A DNA stretch of 42,313 bases from Hyphomicrobiales bacterium. GTDB lineage: Bacteria > Pseudomonadota > Alphaproteobacteria > Rhizobiales > Rhizobiaceae. Positions 1-7,580 of this stretch are shown here, piece after piece. Each line of letters starts with the position of its first letter. Within the stretch, counting starts at the first letter, position 1. The stretch spans positions 1-42,313 of the forward strand of contig JAALLE010000029.1 of assembly GCA_011087605.1 (NCBI GenBank), in the 5' to 3' direction. Position numbers and translations under genes: made by a program. The notes under the pieces are model-generated. The model saw nothing but the letters and a program-made list of their open reading frames with translations. It was not told where the DNA came from and did no database searches.

Positions 1-182
1 AAGTCTCTCTAACTCAGACCACCATCTGTCTCAAATACCCTGATCACGGACACTGGTCTTCTTGCTGGTGGGGCGTGGCATCAATCAACATGTTGTTGAT
101 GTCTTCGTCGTGATGTTGAGGCCTAAACGTCAGCCCAAGCCGGTGTTTTGGCAACTGCAGGTTTGGAGTCCTCGGGGCCCGA
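1..182. other. Leading stretch without a recognisable gene
   Basis: No open frame with a start codon and ribosome binding site is visible here. One frame on the minus strand stays open for about 45 codons across this stretch and includes the residues NMLIDATPH, which faintly resembles the IS5-family transposase core, but the rest does not follow that family. The segment lies downstream of the SnoaL-like gene on the minus strand and may simply hold its 3' untranslated region. Confidence 0.4.
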
Positions 183-569
183 TTATTGGTAGTTCCACAT
201 GGCGCGTTTGATGCGCCATTCGCCGTCAGCCTGGTGATTGATCAACCACCCCTTATTGGCGGTCATGGTTTTCTTTGAACCATCGGAGTTTGCAACCAAG
301 GTGATGTCGGTTTCCGCAACCCCATATACCCAGTCGTCGTCTATGCGCATGGCGTGGACCGGTCTGACTTCAATGGTCCATGTTGCATCATCATAGTCTC
401 TTTGCTCGTTGCGGCGAATCTGATCGGGCCCGAATTCGGGTTTGCCCCCCGGTGGCAACCGGATGGCATCGTGAGCAAATTGCTCGGCATATGCGTTCGA
501 GTCGTTTGCGCTGACGGATGACTGGTAGCTTTCGCAAATGATTTCTAAAATTTCCATTGGATCGGTCAT
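183..569 (-). CDS. SnoaL-like / DUF4440-type nuclear transport factor 2 fold protein
   Basis: This is a 128-residue protein with the pattern of the SnoaL/ketosteroid-isomerase fold: an N-terminal helix (EILEIICESYQSSV), a short loop ending in the AHDAIRLPPGG strand, and a C-terminal sheet ending in WRIKRAMWNYQ. Proteins of this fold are cytoplasmic and are often small-molecule isomerases or stress-associated binding proteins; the ligand cannot be told. The frame is open further upstream, but ATG at 569 is chosen because a clear AGGAGAC ribosome binding site lies just before it. It is monocistronic on the minus strand, behind a promoter/operator element (631-673) that it shares with the DUF1127 and peroxiredoxin genes. 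The ATG is 62 nt from the end of that element, exactly as in the DUF1127 unit. This suggests co-regulation in a stress response. Confidence 0.85.
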   Translation of the reverse strand: MTDPMEILEIICESYQSSVSANDSNAYAEQFAHDAIRLPPGGKPEFGPDQIRRNEQRDYDDATWTIEVRPVHAMRIDDDWVYGVAETDITLVANSDGSKKTMTANKGWLINHQADGEWRIKRAMWNYQ

Positions 570-630
570 AAATGTCTCCTTTGTGTATGACTGTTTGCCA
601 AGGAAACCATGAGTGAAGTCCCTTCTCCCC

Positions 631-673
631 ACTAGTAAACAGAACGTATCGGATCCGGTACACTTTCTGGACC
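631..673 (-). promoter_or_regulatory. Shared promoter/operator element, copy A (SnoaL-like gene)
   Basis: Read on the minus strand, this is GGTCCA-GAAAG-TGTACCG, then 19 nt containing TAC at positions 8-10 and ending TTT, then ACTAGT. The first 17 bp form an imperfect palindrome of GGTnCA-N5-TGTACC type. The same arrangement with identical spacing is seen at 1421-1463 (minus) and 3647-3689 (plus). It probably combines a regulator operator with a promoter; the HxlR regulator at 1735-2403 is the nearest candidate to bind it. Confidence 0.65.
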
Positions 674-733
674 GTGATGAAAAAGTTCGATCATGAAATT
701 GCCCGGTGAAGTTTGATGTTGGCCAACAAAACA

Positions 734-766
734 AAACGAGCCCCCCCCAAATTGAGAGGCTCGTTT
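734..766 (-). terminator. Rho-independent terminator after the DUF1127/Popeye-like unit
   Basis: On the minus strand AAACGAGCC pairs with GGCTCGTTT (9 bp) around a loop that includes a run of Gs, followed by the T-rich tail TTTTGTTTTG. It lies between the stop codon of the membrane protein gene (814) and the promoter of the SnoaL-like gene (631-673), so it separates the two transcripts. Confidence 0.75.
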
Positions 767-813
767 CAAGCTTATCGACTATTTTTGTGGTTTGGTCCGG
801 GCGATTGCCAATT

Positions 814-1041
814 CTAAGTCAGGCTGGTTCGTGTTCGCATAATCAATATGATCTGAAAAACGTTCAGGCTGATAAAGAACAGGTTCCAGTAAATAATAGT
901 TGTGATCGGATCTGGTTGCATTGAAAAGTAGGTGACCAGTGTGGTCGCAGCGATCACGGTCAGCAACCGCAATTTCAGTATGTCCTTCACCATGTAAGAA
1001 AGCAGGTAAAGACCATTTGCCAAATAGATGAGAATTTCCAT
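814..1041 (-). CDS. Small Popeye-type membrane protein
   Basis: This 75-residue protein is almost entirely membrane: an N-terminal helix from about residue 2 to 17 (ILIYLANGLYLLSYM), a basic turn VKDILKLR, a second segment (LLTVIAATTLVTYF), the loop QPDP, and a third helix (YWNLFFISLNVFQIILI). The order LANxLYLxSYxVKDILxLRLLTV...YFxxQPDP...WNxFFIxLNxxQI is what I recall from the membrane part of bacterial Popeye-domain proteins; this version lacks any cytoplasmic cyclic-nucleotide domain. Start ATG 1041 follows an AAGGAG site. It sits 48 bp downstream of the DUF1127 gene on the same strand and probably shares its transcript. A second open frame over the same DNA has no such features and is taken to be a shadow. 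The molecular role is unknown. Confidence 0.7.
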   Translation of the reverse strand: MEILIYLANGLYLLSYMVKDILKLRLLTVIAATTLVTYFSMQPDPITTIIYWNLFFISLNVFQIILIMRTRTSLT

Positions 1042-1057
1042 TTTGAATGCTCCTTGC

Positions 1058-1082
1058 CGGTGCTCTGAATCTCAAAGCACCG
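1058..1082 (-). other. Hairpin between the DUF1127 and Popeye-like genes
   Basis: CGGTGCT and AGCACCG form a 7-bp stem around an 11-nt loop in the 48-bp gap between the two genes. There is no T tract, so it is more likely an RNA processing or stability element than a full terminator. Confidence 0.45.
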
Positions 1083-1089
1083 TGGCTTT

Positions 1090-1359
1090 CTAGAACGCCT
1101 GGTGAATGTGTTTGGCCCGAAAGTTGGGGCCGTTATCGATCTTGCCGTAGACAGCGTCACCAATCTGATATCGTGCCAGGCCAATATCTTTGAGCAGTCG
1201 ATCGTCGAGCTTGTTCATGTGCAGCGCAGCGCGACGTTTATGCTTCCGTTTCTTGAATTCACTCCAAATCGACTTGAAGCCATTCACTATGCTGAATGCG
1301 GATTTGCCGAAGCTGTGCCACGAATTACGATGGGCCAAATTTATTGTTGTCATGGTCAT
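1090..1359 (-). CDS. DUF1127 (YjiS-like) small basic protein
   Basis: The 89-residue product carries a C-terminal DUF1127 motif (RRAALHMNKLDDRLLKDIGL, about residues 43-62) preceded by a basic linker EFKKRKHKRR. Family members are short proteins of alpha- and gammaproteobacteria; some have been tied to RNA turnover and phosphate or stress responses, but no reaction is assigned. The frame extends 21 codons further upstream, but ATG 1359 is preferred because AAAGGAG precedes it by six bases. It is the first gene of a unit with the Popeye-like membrane protein. Upstream lies copy B of the shared 43-bp promoter/operator element, at the same 62-nt distance seen for the SnoaL-like gene. Confidence 0.88.
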   Translation of the reverse strand: MTMTTINLAHRNSWHSFGKSAFSIVNGFKSIWSEFKKRKHKRRAALHMNKLDDRLLKDIGLARYQIGDAVYGKIDNGPNFRAKHIHQAF

Positions 1360-1420
1360 GATGATCTCCTTTGGAATTGACGTTTTGACACGACAAATCT
1401 GGTCTGGAGATCGCGTTTTC

Positions 1421-1463
1421 ACTAGTGAAGCAAGAGTACTGCTGTCGGTACACTTTCTGAATC
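1421..1463 (-). promoter_or_regulatory. Shared promoter/operator element, copy B (DUF1127 gene)
   Basis: On the minus strand this reads GATTCA-GAAAG-TGTACCG, 19 nt with TAC at positions 8-10 and ending TTC, then ACTAGT. CAGAAAGTGTACCG is identical in copies A and B, and the distance to the start codon (62 nt) is identical too. Confidence 0.65.
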
Positions 1464-1734
1464 GGTGTCCGATTTTTGCGCTAGTTTTTTCGGTTTTTAG
1501 TGGTGATTTAGCGATAATCCTTCAGCACAATTTGTGTTGAAAGCATTCATCTATTGTCGGCATTCTCCGACGCTGTTTGGCCAATGATCCCATTGGCGGC
1601 AATTTCCGCTTCTAAGAGCCCTTGGAAGTGGAAATGCGATAGTGCCGGTTAGATGGATTTACACGTCGACTGCAATCGGTGTGAGTGCTGAAAGTTTTTT
1701 TACCAACCGACTTCCAGACCATCAGGTAGTTGTG
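1464..1734. other. Intergenic stretch with one inverted repeat
   Basis: Together with the promoter at 1421-1463 this makes a gap of about 375 bp between the DUF1127 gene and the HxlR gene, both on the minus strand. Apart from an inverted repeat GCCAATG-atcc-CATTGGC at 1580-1597, which could fold as a small hairpin downstream of the HxlR gene, I see no gene or further signal. Confidence 0.4.
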
Positions 1735-2403
1735 TCAGCCATCCTTGAACAACCAGCTGTCAATGGTTCTCATCAGTAAGGGGTCGCCGGTCATATAGAT
1801 CCGGTCGTTTGCGATTTCGGTCTGCAGGTCGGAATATTGCATCCAGGCAGACCCAAGTGCCTGAAGGTCCGACTCCACATACAAATCAACGTCAAACTTC
1901 GGGTCAATCATGCATAGCTCAACAGAAACGCCGGGACGAGAAACCATCCACCATGTGGCTTCATCCTTTTCGCATTCTGGAAAGTTGAAACGAACAACTG
2001 TTCTTCGATTGGGCAAGTTGGACTGCACGACATCCTTATGAAGGTTCCACATCAGATAGTCGGGTTTCAGATTCTCCATTGCAACTTCCGGCTTGACGTG
2101 CCGGTAAGCCCAGTCGCCCAGCAAATCAATAACCGGATCAAGCTCTTCTGAGAGCCCAGTGCGAACATAGTCAACCGTACCTTTTGCATGATCTTCCAAT
2201 CGCTCAATTAGACCCAGAGCTTCCATCTCCTTGAGACGACGCGACAGTAATGTTGGTGAGATCCCGGGTACAGCGCGTCGGATTTCGTTAAATCTGGAAG
2301 CCCCGCCGCGCATTTCGTTTAAAATTATCAAGGTCCACCGGGGCTCAACGATTTCGCAAGCCATCGCCAGGGGACAAAACATTCCGTATCCACTTGCAGT
2401 CAT
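1735..2403 (-). CDS. HxlR-family transcriptional regulator with C-terminal extension
   Basis: The first ~100 residues are a winged helix-turn-helix of HxlR type: CPLAMACEIVEPRWTLIILNEM, then SRFNEIRRAVPGISPTLLSRR, then LKEMEALGLIER. HxlR proteins are usually about 110-130 residues; this one has a further ~110 residues with an alpha/beta pattern ending in LLMRTIDSWLF, possibly an SCP2-like ligand domain. Cys10 and Cys16 lie at the N-terminus, where related regulators such as YodB and HypR carry redox-sensing cysteines. Start ATG 2403 has GAAGGA just upstream. The gene lies between three transcription units that share a GGTnCA-N5-TGTACC palindrome, so it is the best candidate to control them; that link is inference. 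No copy of the palindrome was found before the gene itself. Confidence 0.88.
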   Translation of the reverse strand: MTASGYGMFCPLAMACEIVEPRWTLIILNEMRGGASRFNEIRRAVPGISPTLLSRRLKEMEALGLIERLEDHAKGTVDYVRTGLSEELDPVIDLLGDWAYRHVKPEVAMENLKPDYLMWNLHKDVVQSNLPNRRTVVRFNFPECEKDEATWWMVSRPGVSVELCMIDPKFDVDLYVESDLQALGSAWMQYSDLQTEIANDRIYMTGDPLLMRTIDSWLFKDG

Positions 2404-2548
2404 TTTCCTTCATACTCCCTTTGAAACAAGGCTTGGTGATATTTAGCCGGCGAGGGCAGCAGTTCGAATGTGGGCCGATTAGGTCATGACGAGCCTAGCA
2501 TCGGATTTTATCGAATCAAATTTGTGCCGAATAATCGTGCATTAAATA

Positions 2549-2566
2549 GGCGGCTTGTCAGCCGCC
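2549..2566 (-). terminator. Hairpin terminator after the GNAT gene
   Basis: GGCGGCT and AGCCGCC pair over 7 bp around a 4-nt loop, 38 bp beyond the stop codon of the minus-strand GNAT gene. On that strand it is followed by TATTTAAT, a modest U-rich tail. Confidence 0.6.
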
Positions 2567-2603
2567 AAACCATTTCCACCCACTTTGTATTTTCAGGTGC
2601 TAC

Positions 2604-3422
2604 CTAGGCGGGTTGCCAATTGTCTCTCGCATGGGTTTCGCTAAATCCGTTTTTCAGGATGTTTGCATAAGAGTGTTGTGGGTCGCCGGGAACGGCAACT
2701 CCGGTACATGTATAAAGCCGTTTTGCCCCCATTTCGATCGCGCTGGATACCCGATGGGAGAGAAGTGAAGACTGCACGCCTCTTGAGCGAAACTTTGGCG
2801 ACGTTGCTCCAAAGTCTGTATAGGCTGCGTCTCCATCCACATACAACGCGCCACAACCGGCTGGAGCATCGCCCAAAAATGCCATGAATGCGTGCCAACC
2901 CTTAGCCTCTGGTAGTTTGGCCAGCCACGGCACCGCTTGACTACCCAGATCAAAAGCATCGCACACGATTTCTGCAAAACTCTCGCAATGCTGCTGGTCT
3001 ACAGCAAGGATGTTGAATTCAGTATTTATTTCAGAAACAGGCTCTGATGCGGACCGGGAAAATTTTTGCCAGGCCCGCGCTGGTTTCAACCCGGATTGAC
3101 GAAACTGCGAATCTGTTTGATTGGCTTGCAGATTGGGGGATGGCTGGACAAAGAACCGTTCAACACCAGCTTGACGGTACAATCCAACGGCGGTTTTGGT
3201 GTCCCGAAATGCTTGTTCCGGCGATCGGCCAAAGCCCAACGTCCGATTGATTGTTATTGCAGACGCGGGCAGCGCTGATGCGATTGAAATCGTCGTGTCG
3301 CCCAAACTAACCATTCGAAGGCCAAGATTTTCCGTAAGCGTTTTGTCAGCGACGCCATGAAGAGAACGAAGCGCGTCATTCTCGATTTTTTCGGCTTCAA
3401 CGGAAGCAGTGTTCATTGTCAT
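2604..3422 (-). CDS. GNAT-family N-acetyltransferase
   Basis: This 272-residue protein has its GNAT domain in the C-terminal half. AFMAFLGDAPAGCGALYVDGDAAYTDFGATSPKFRSRGVQSSLL gives strand beta4 and the acetyl-CoA P-loop (about residues 190-232; core FRSRGVQSSLL, a Q/RxxGxG/A variant), and SYANILKNGF is the usual final helix and strand. The N-terminal half also looks like a degenerate GNAT-like fold, so this may be a two-domain member. The frame opens at 3455, but ATG 3422 (MTMNT), with GGAAAG upstream, is preferred; ATG 3416 is also possible. It lies alone on the minus strand, and the 358-bp gap to the peroxiredoxin gene holds a divergent promoter. The acceptor substrate is unknown. Confidence 0.8.
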   Translation of the reverse strand: MTMNTASVEAEKIENDALRSLHGVADKTLTENLGLRMVSLGDTTISIASALPASAITINRTLGFGRSPEQAFRDTKTAVGLYRQAGVERFFVQPSPNLQANQTDSQFRQSGLKPARAWQKFSRSASEPVSEINTEFNILAVDQQHCESFAEIVCDAFDLGSQAVPWLAKLPEAKGWHAFMAFLGDAPAGCGALYVDGDAAYTDFGATSPKFRSRGVQSSLLSHRVSSAIEMGAKRLYTCTGVAVPGDPQHSYANILKNGFSETHARDNWQPA

Positions 3423-3646
3423 TTTCTTTCCAATCATTCTTTTTGGTTCATCCAATCAACAGACCGCCGTGCGTCCTGACTTAGAGGTGCAGACCCTGAC
3501 TGCCATTTCCAACAGTGTTGGATAGCAAGATATTTGGCCGTCACCTGGAGTACCTGTCGAGACAAGCCGGTCCGCGGTTTGAATATGATGCGATCATCTA
3601 ACAGTTGGCAGCGTCAAAAATGCAGTCCCGCGAATGTATTGAAGCT

Positions 3647-3689
3647 GGTACAGAATATGTACCGGCAAAACTACATATCCTTCACTACG
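3647..3689 (+). promoter_or_regulatory. Shared promoter/operator element, copy C (peroxiredoxin gene)
   Basis: GGTACA-GAATA-TGTACC at 3647-3663 is a perfect 6+6 palindrome. It is followed by G, a 19-nt stretch with TAC at positions 8-10 and ending TTC, then ACTACG. This is the same 43-bp layout as copies A and B, on the opposite strand, reading into the peroxiredoxin gene 97 nt away. The rest of the 3423-3780 gap shows no gene I would support. Confidence 0.65.
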
Positions 3690-3780
3690 CAGGAACAATC
3701 CGCGTGCCTAAAACGGCGCTGAGGGGCGCAGTCTCAATGAGCTGTGGTTCTCCCGTCAATAAAACACGAAGGATAAAATC

Positions 3781-4431
3781 ATGAGCATTCGAATTAACCA
3801 AACCATCCCGAATTTTTCTGCAACAACAGACCAGGGAGTGATTGATTTTCACCAATGGATGAACGGGTCCTGGACAATTCTGTTTTCACACCCGAAGGAT
3901 TTCACACCAGTTTGTACAACCGAGTTCGCGATTGTCGCGCAGCTCGAAAATGAGTGGCAAAAACGAAATACCAAAGTAATTGGCATCTCGGTCGACTCGG
4001 CTGAACAACACCGCAATTGGAAGAAGGATATTGAATCCTTTGGTGGAACCGATGTTGCATTTCCTATCATTGCAGACGACGACATGGAAATTTCCAAACT
4101 ATTGGACATGCTTCCCGCAGAAGCTTACCTGCCGGACGGCCGCACAGCTGCTGATACCGCCACAGTTCGATCTGTGCTGATCATTGGCCCAGACAAGAAG
4201 CTCAAGCTTACCTTGACCTATCCGATGAACATTGGGCGAAACTTTGATGAAATCCTCAGAGTTCTGGATGGATTGCAACTGGCGGCAGCACAGAACGTCG
4301 CAACCCCCGCGAATTGGTCTCCGGGAGACAATATTGTGATACCGGTTACGGTGAGCGATGCGGAAGCTTCAGCAAAATACGGTGAATTTGAAAAACACTT
4401 CTCATATCTCAGAACCGCCCAGCCGGTTTAA
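3781..4431 (+). CDS. 1-Cys peroxiredoxin (Prx6 / AhpC-TSA family)
   Basis: This 216-residue thiol peroxidase reduces H2O2 and organic peroxides in the cytoplasm. The peroxidatic cysteine is Cys45 in the motif DFTPVCTTE. There is no second cysteine anywhere in the chain, so it must rely on an external thiol for recycling, as Prx6-type enzymes do. The C-terminal dimerisation part of the Prx6 class follows (TYPMNIGRNFDEILRVLDGLQLA, then NWSPGDNIVIPV). Length is normal for the class. ATG 3781 has GAAGGAT upstream. It is transcribed alone from the palindromic promoter copy C and ends about 30 bp before the convergent LysR gene. The shared operator and the cysteine-bearing HxlR nearby suggest oxidant or electrophile control. 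Confidence 0.93.
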   Translation: MSIRINQTIPNFSATTDQGVIDFHQWMNGSWTILFSHPKDFTPVCTTEFAIVAQLENEWQKRNTKVIGISVDSAEQHRNWKKDIESFGGTDVAFPIIADDDMEISKLLDMLPAEAYLPDGRTAADTATVRSVLIIGPDKKLKLTLTYPMNIGRNFDEILRVLDGLQLAAAQNVATPANWSPGDNIVIPVTVSDAEASAKYGEFEKHFSYLRTAQPV

Positions 4432-4464
4432 TCCAGTGACTGGCGATCAAAGGTAATTTCGCCG

Positions 4465-5355
4465 CTACTGGACTTGCCTTTCGATCCAATCAAAAAAAAC
4501 TTTTACACGGGGCCGCTCTGCACCGGCCTCGGTCGTGACGAAGTAATAGGCATAGTCCCCTGGTCTTGAAATATTCAATGGCCGTGCAAGGCGCCCGGTT
4601 TCCAGATGGGTTTGCACCAATGAGGATCGGCCGAGCGCGACACCCAGCCCCTGCACCGCTGCCTCGGTCAATACGGTTGAATTGCCGAATTCCAGGTGCT
4701 TGGTGGGCTTGTCAGAATCCATTCCTTCGTCACGCAGCCATCGGTTCCACGTCATCATCGGTTCATCAGCTCCGATATCTATATCATGCAGCAGGGTGTG
4801 ATGACGTAAATCCGAAAATCGAATGATGGGATTTTTGCTCAGCAGCGACGGAGCGCAGACGGGAAACAGCGTATCCCGCAACAAAAGACGAGATTTGAGC
4901 CCCGGAAACTTCCCAACACCGTATGGTATTCGTATGTCCACTTTCCCAAGATCCAGATCTGGTGCGATGTCCGAGACCAGGATTCGCAGCTGAATATCAG
5001 GGTAGGATTTTGTAAAATCTCCCAGGCGCGGTACCAGCCAAAGAGCCGCAAATGACGGTGCCACATTCACAGTCAGCAGGCCGGCCAATTGCTCGCCGCT
5101 GATAGCACCGATGGCACGGCCAAGGTGAGCGAATCCAGTAGATATTTCGGGCAGCAACTCCTGGCCTGCACTAGTCAATTCCAACCCCCTGGCCAGGCGG
5201 TTGAATAGCTGAACATCGAGATGAGCTTCCAACAACTTGACCTGATGGCTGATTGCCGCCGGTGTGACATTCAACTCATTTGCGGCCTTGGCAAACCCAC
5301 CCAATCTAGCGGCGGCTTCAAAGGCGCGAATCGAGTTGAGAGGCGGAAGACGCAT
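4465..5355 (-). CDS. LysR-family regulator, GcvA-like
   Basis: The protein has 296 residues. The N-terminal winged helix (residues 1-64) has the GcvA-type opening PPLNSIRAFEAAARLGGFAKAANELNVTPAAISHQVKLLE, and the effector-binding domain follows from about residue 90 (LTVNVAPSFAALWLVPRLGDF). GcvA-like regulators control amino-acid or beta-lactamase genes in other bacteria, but many family members are of unknown target. It is divergent from the small DUF1127 gene at 5478, with 122 bp between the starts, and convergent with the peroxiredoxin gene. The intergenic region is AT-rich, as expected for a LysR-controlled divergent promoter. No strong ribosome binding site is seen before ATG 5355. Confidence 0.9.
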   Translation of the reverse strand: MRLPPLNSIRAFEAAARLGGFAKAANELNVTPAAISHQVKLLEAHLDVQLFNRLARGLELTSAGQELLPEISTGFAHLGRAIGAISGEQLAGLLTVNVAPSFAALWLVPRLGDFTKSYPDIQLRILVSDIAPDLDLGKVDIRIPYGVGKFPGLKSRLLLRDTLFPVCAPSLLSKNPIIRFSDLRHHTLLHDIDIGADEPMMTWNRWLRDEGMDSDKPTKHLEFGNSTVLTEAAVQGLGVALGRSSLVQTHLETGRLARPLNISRPGDYAYYFVTTEAGAERPRVKVFFDWIERQVQ

Positions 5356-5477
5356 GGGCTGGTCAAATTCTTAAGGGATAATAATTCTAAGTCTATACCC
5401 CAGATATATCAGTTTGAAAACAAATTTTACTTAGTCAATCTTAGGCCGGCAAACATTTGAAACAAGGAGACGAGACG

Positions 5478-5720
5478 ATGAAATCCGCAACTCAAAATAC
5501 AATCCATTATTTTCCCACCCGCGCCAGGTTAAATCCAAAGGATTCCGCTGTTGCGTTCATCATCCGGATGGCGAAGGTGGTTCGGCAATGGAGTGATCGA
5601 GCATCACAACGCCGGAGATTGTCTTGCATGACGCCTCGGGAGTTGAACGACATTGGTATTACTGCAGAGCAAGCCTGGAATGAGGCTGCCAAGCCGTTCT
5701 GGCAAACGTGCTGGCGTTAA
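5478..5720 (+). CDS. DUF1127 small protein (second copy)
   Basis: An 80-residue protein with the DUF1127 core near its middle: QWSDRASQRRRLSCMTPRELNDIGIT. Unlike the first copy it has an N-terminal extension with an amphipathic segment (AVAFIIRMAKVVRQW). The frame begins at an earlier ATG (5457), but ATG 5478 is chosen because AAGGAGA lies seven bases upstream. It is divergent from the GcvA-like LysR and 110 bp upstream of the PhzF gene. It lacks the shared 43-bp promoter element, so it is probably under different control from the first DUF1127 gene. Function unknown. Confidence 0.82.
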   Translation: MKSATQNTIHYFPTRARLNPKDSAVAFIIRMAKVVRQWSDRASQRRRLSCMTPRELNDIGITAEQAWNEAAKPFWQTCWR

Positions 5721-5830
5721 AACTGATGTGGTCGAACAGGCCCAAACGATCGGGCTCAAAGGCTGCGCTACAAAAGACTGGACAATGGCAATCGCCTGAC
5801 CAAGGATCTACTGCCGAATAGGAAAGTATC

Positions 5831-6658
5831 ATGGACGTATTCAAAATAGCAGCGTTTAGCGATGGCAACAGCGGCGGCAACCCAGCCGGCGTTGTTGTTG
5901 CAGACAAGCTGCCAAATGCTGATGAAATGCAGGCGATTGCTGCCGAGATTGGGTTTTCTGAAACCGCATTTGCCACCGCGCAGGACAATTCCTGGAAGGT
6001 TCGCTATTTCTCGCCCGAGACTGAAGTGCCATTTTGCGGGCACGCAACGATTGCGCTTGGCGCGGTCCTTGCCAGGCTGCGTGGTGATGGCAGATTCGAG
6101 CTGAGCTTAAACGATGCAACTATTTCGGTCGAAGGAACGCAAAACGGAGGCCTGGTTTCAGCAACACTTCAGTCGCCTTCCACCAGCAGCGTGAAAGCAA
6201 AAAGGGAGTTGGTTCAATCCGCTCTCAACCTGTTTGGATACAGGGCTGAAGATCTGGACAATCGCATACCACCCTCTGTCGCAAACGCTGGAGCAACACA
6301 TCTGATCTTAGCGCTATCGAGCCGTGAATTACTGTCCAAAATGAACTACGATCTAGATAGCGGTCGCGAGCTTATGCACACTGCCGGTCTTGTTACAATC
6401 TCGCTGATATTCGCGGAGACAGAACAGATGTTTCATGCTCGCAATGCGTTTGCTGTAGGCGGTGTGTTGGAGGATCCTGCCACTGGCGCTGCCGCTGCGG
6501 CGCTTGCGGGCTATTTGCGTGATTTGGATTGGCCTCACAATGGGGCCATCAACATCATTCAGGGTGAGGACATGGGTATGAAATCCCTGTTGAAAGCAGA
6601 AATACCGGCGGCTGCCGGCAGCTCCATTCGTGTTTCGGGAACAGCTAGAATGATTTGA
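5831..6658 (+). CDS. PhzF-family phenazine biosynthesis-like isomerase
   Basis: This 275-residue protein has the two-lobed diaminopimelate-epimerase-like fold of PhzF. Visible family motifs are GNPAGVVV (residues 16-23), IGFSETAF with the catalytic-type Glu44, VPFCGHATIALG, and GGVLEDPATGAAAAALAGYL near the C-terminus. PhzF itself isomerises a dihydroxyanthranilate in phenazine synthesis, but the family is broad and most bacterial members have unknown substrates. No other phenazine gene is nearby, so that pathway is not implied. It follows the DUF1127 gene on the same strand, and the region after it to 6896 is convergent with the GntR gene and holds no gene that I can see. Confidence 0.9.
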   Translation: MDVFKIAAFSDGNSGGNPAGVVVADKLPNADEMQAIAAEIGFSETAFATAQDNSWKVRYFSPETEVPFCGHATIALGAVLARLRGDGRFELSLNDATISVEGTQNGGLVSATLQSPSTSSVKAKRELVQSALNLFGYRAEDLDNRIPPSVANAGATHLILALSSRELLSKMNYDLDSGRELMHTAGLVTISLIFAETEQMFHARNAFAVGGVLEDPATGAAAAALAGYLRDLDWPHNGAINIIQGEDMGMKSLLKAEIPAAAGSSIRVSGTARMI

Positions 6659-6896
6659 TGTGAAGGCGTTGAGAGCAGGAAACACAAGATCTGTCGCAAC
6701 ATAGCTTTGAACGGCAAACACGATACGTCATTTTGACGACGGTGGAAACGCGGTAACTGTAATGTCGATCCTAATTGCAACATTGGCCATGATGATAATA
6801 TTTGCGCTTCATGTGCAGCGCATGCCTTAACGGGCCGTTGGTTTCAGCCAATTCTCCACCAAACAGGTGCTTTTATTGCCCGAGCATTCGCTCCTC

Positions 6897-7580
6897 TTAT
6901 TGCTCCATGGCCGAATAGGTTCGGCTTCGCACAGAGCGCAGGTGGGTGCGCATCAGGTCTGCTGCCAAGTCGGCATCACGTCCAACAATGGCATCGTATA
7001 TCGCGTCATGTTCGGCAAAACTGCCGTGATTGGCTGGTGGTAGCTTGGTTGATCGTAATTGTCCCCAGACCGTTGATCGGCGGACAATGTTCAACGTGTC
7101 AAACAGGCTGATCAGCAACTTGTTGCACGTCGCCTTGGCAATGGCCTGATGAAAATTATTGTCCCACGATTCATACACACGCCACTCGCCTGCAGATTTG
7201 CACAGCCGCTTGCAACGTCGCATTTCTTCAAAATTTGAAGCGGTGCCATGAACTGCGGCAAGCTTGGCCAATTGAGGTTCTATCGCCAAACGGGCTTCCA
7301 TCACCTCGCTGGGGCGAGAATGTTCATTGAGATATTCAACATCATTGAGATTCATCACCGGGCGTGGTCCAAAAAACGTGCCGCGACCAACATGGCGCCA
7401 GATCTGACCCTCCGCCTCCAAAACAGCCATCGCCTTTCGCAACGGACCGCGGGTCAATCCAAGCCGGTCGCATAATTCACGCTCCGCCGGCAACCTGCCA
7501 TTCAGTGCAAGCTCCTGTTCGTTCAGGAATTCCCTCAATACTTTCAACGGATCTTCACGGGCGCTTGATTGGTGGACCAT
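6897..7580 (-). CDS. GntR-family regulator, FadR/FCD subfamily
   Basis: This 227-residue regulator has an N-terminal winged helix (LPAERELCDRLGLTRGPLRKAMAVLEAEGQIWRHVGRGTFFG, about residues 29-70) and an all-helical FCD ligand domain. That domain includes VMEARLAIEPQLAKLAA, NFHQAIAKA and HDAIYDAIVGRDADLAADLMRTHL, with the Asp/His pattern that binds metal and an organic acid in this subfamily. It is divergent from the FAH/ABC catabolic operon starting at 7759, which it probably represses until an operon substrate or intermediate binds. A 14+14 bp palindrome lies in the shared region, and a weaker inverted repeat overlaps its own start codon, suggesting autoregulation. Confidence 0.92.
   Translation of the reverse strand: MVHQSSAREDPLKVLREFLNEQELALNGRLPAERELCDRLGLTRGPLRKAMAVLEAEGQIWRHVGRGTFFGPRPVMNLNDVEYLNEHSRPSEVMEARLAIEPQLAKLAAVHGTASNFEEMRRCKRLCKSAGEWRVYESWDNNFHQAIAKATCNKLLISLFDTLNIVRRSTVWGQLRSTKLPPANHGSFAEHDAIYDAIVGRDADLAADLMRTHLRSVRSRTYSAMEQ

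Noticed and set aside
1-182. Minus-strand frame with NMLIDATPH, considered as an IS5-type transposase remnant.
   Set aside because: Only these few residues resemble a transposase; no catalytic residues, terminal repeats or target duplication are visible.
5221-5460. Plus-strand open frame over the LysR start and upstream region.
   Set aside because: It is antisense to the LysR helix-turn-helix and has no family features or ribosome binding site.
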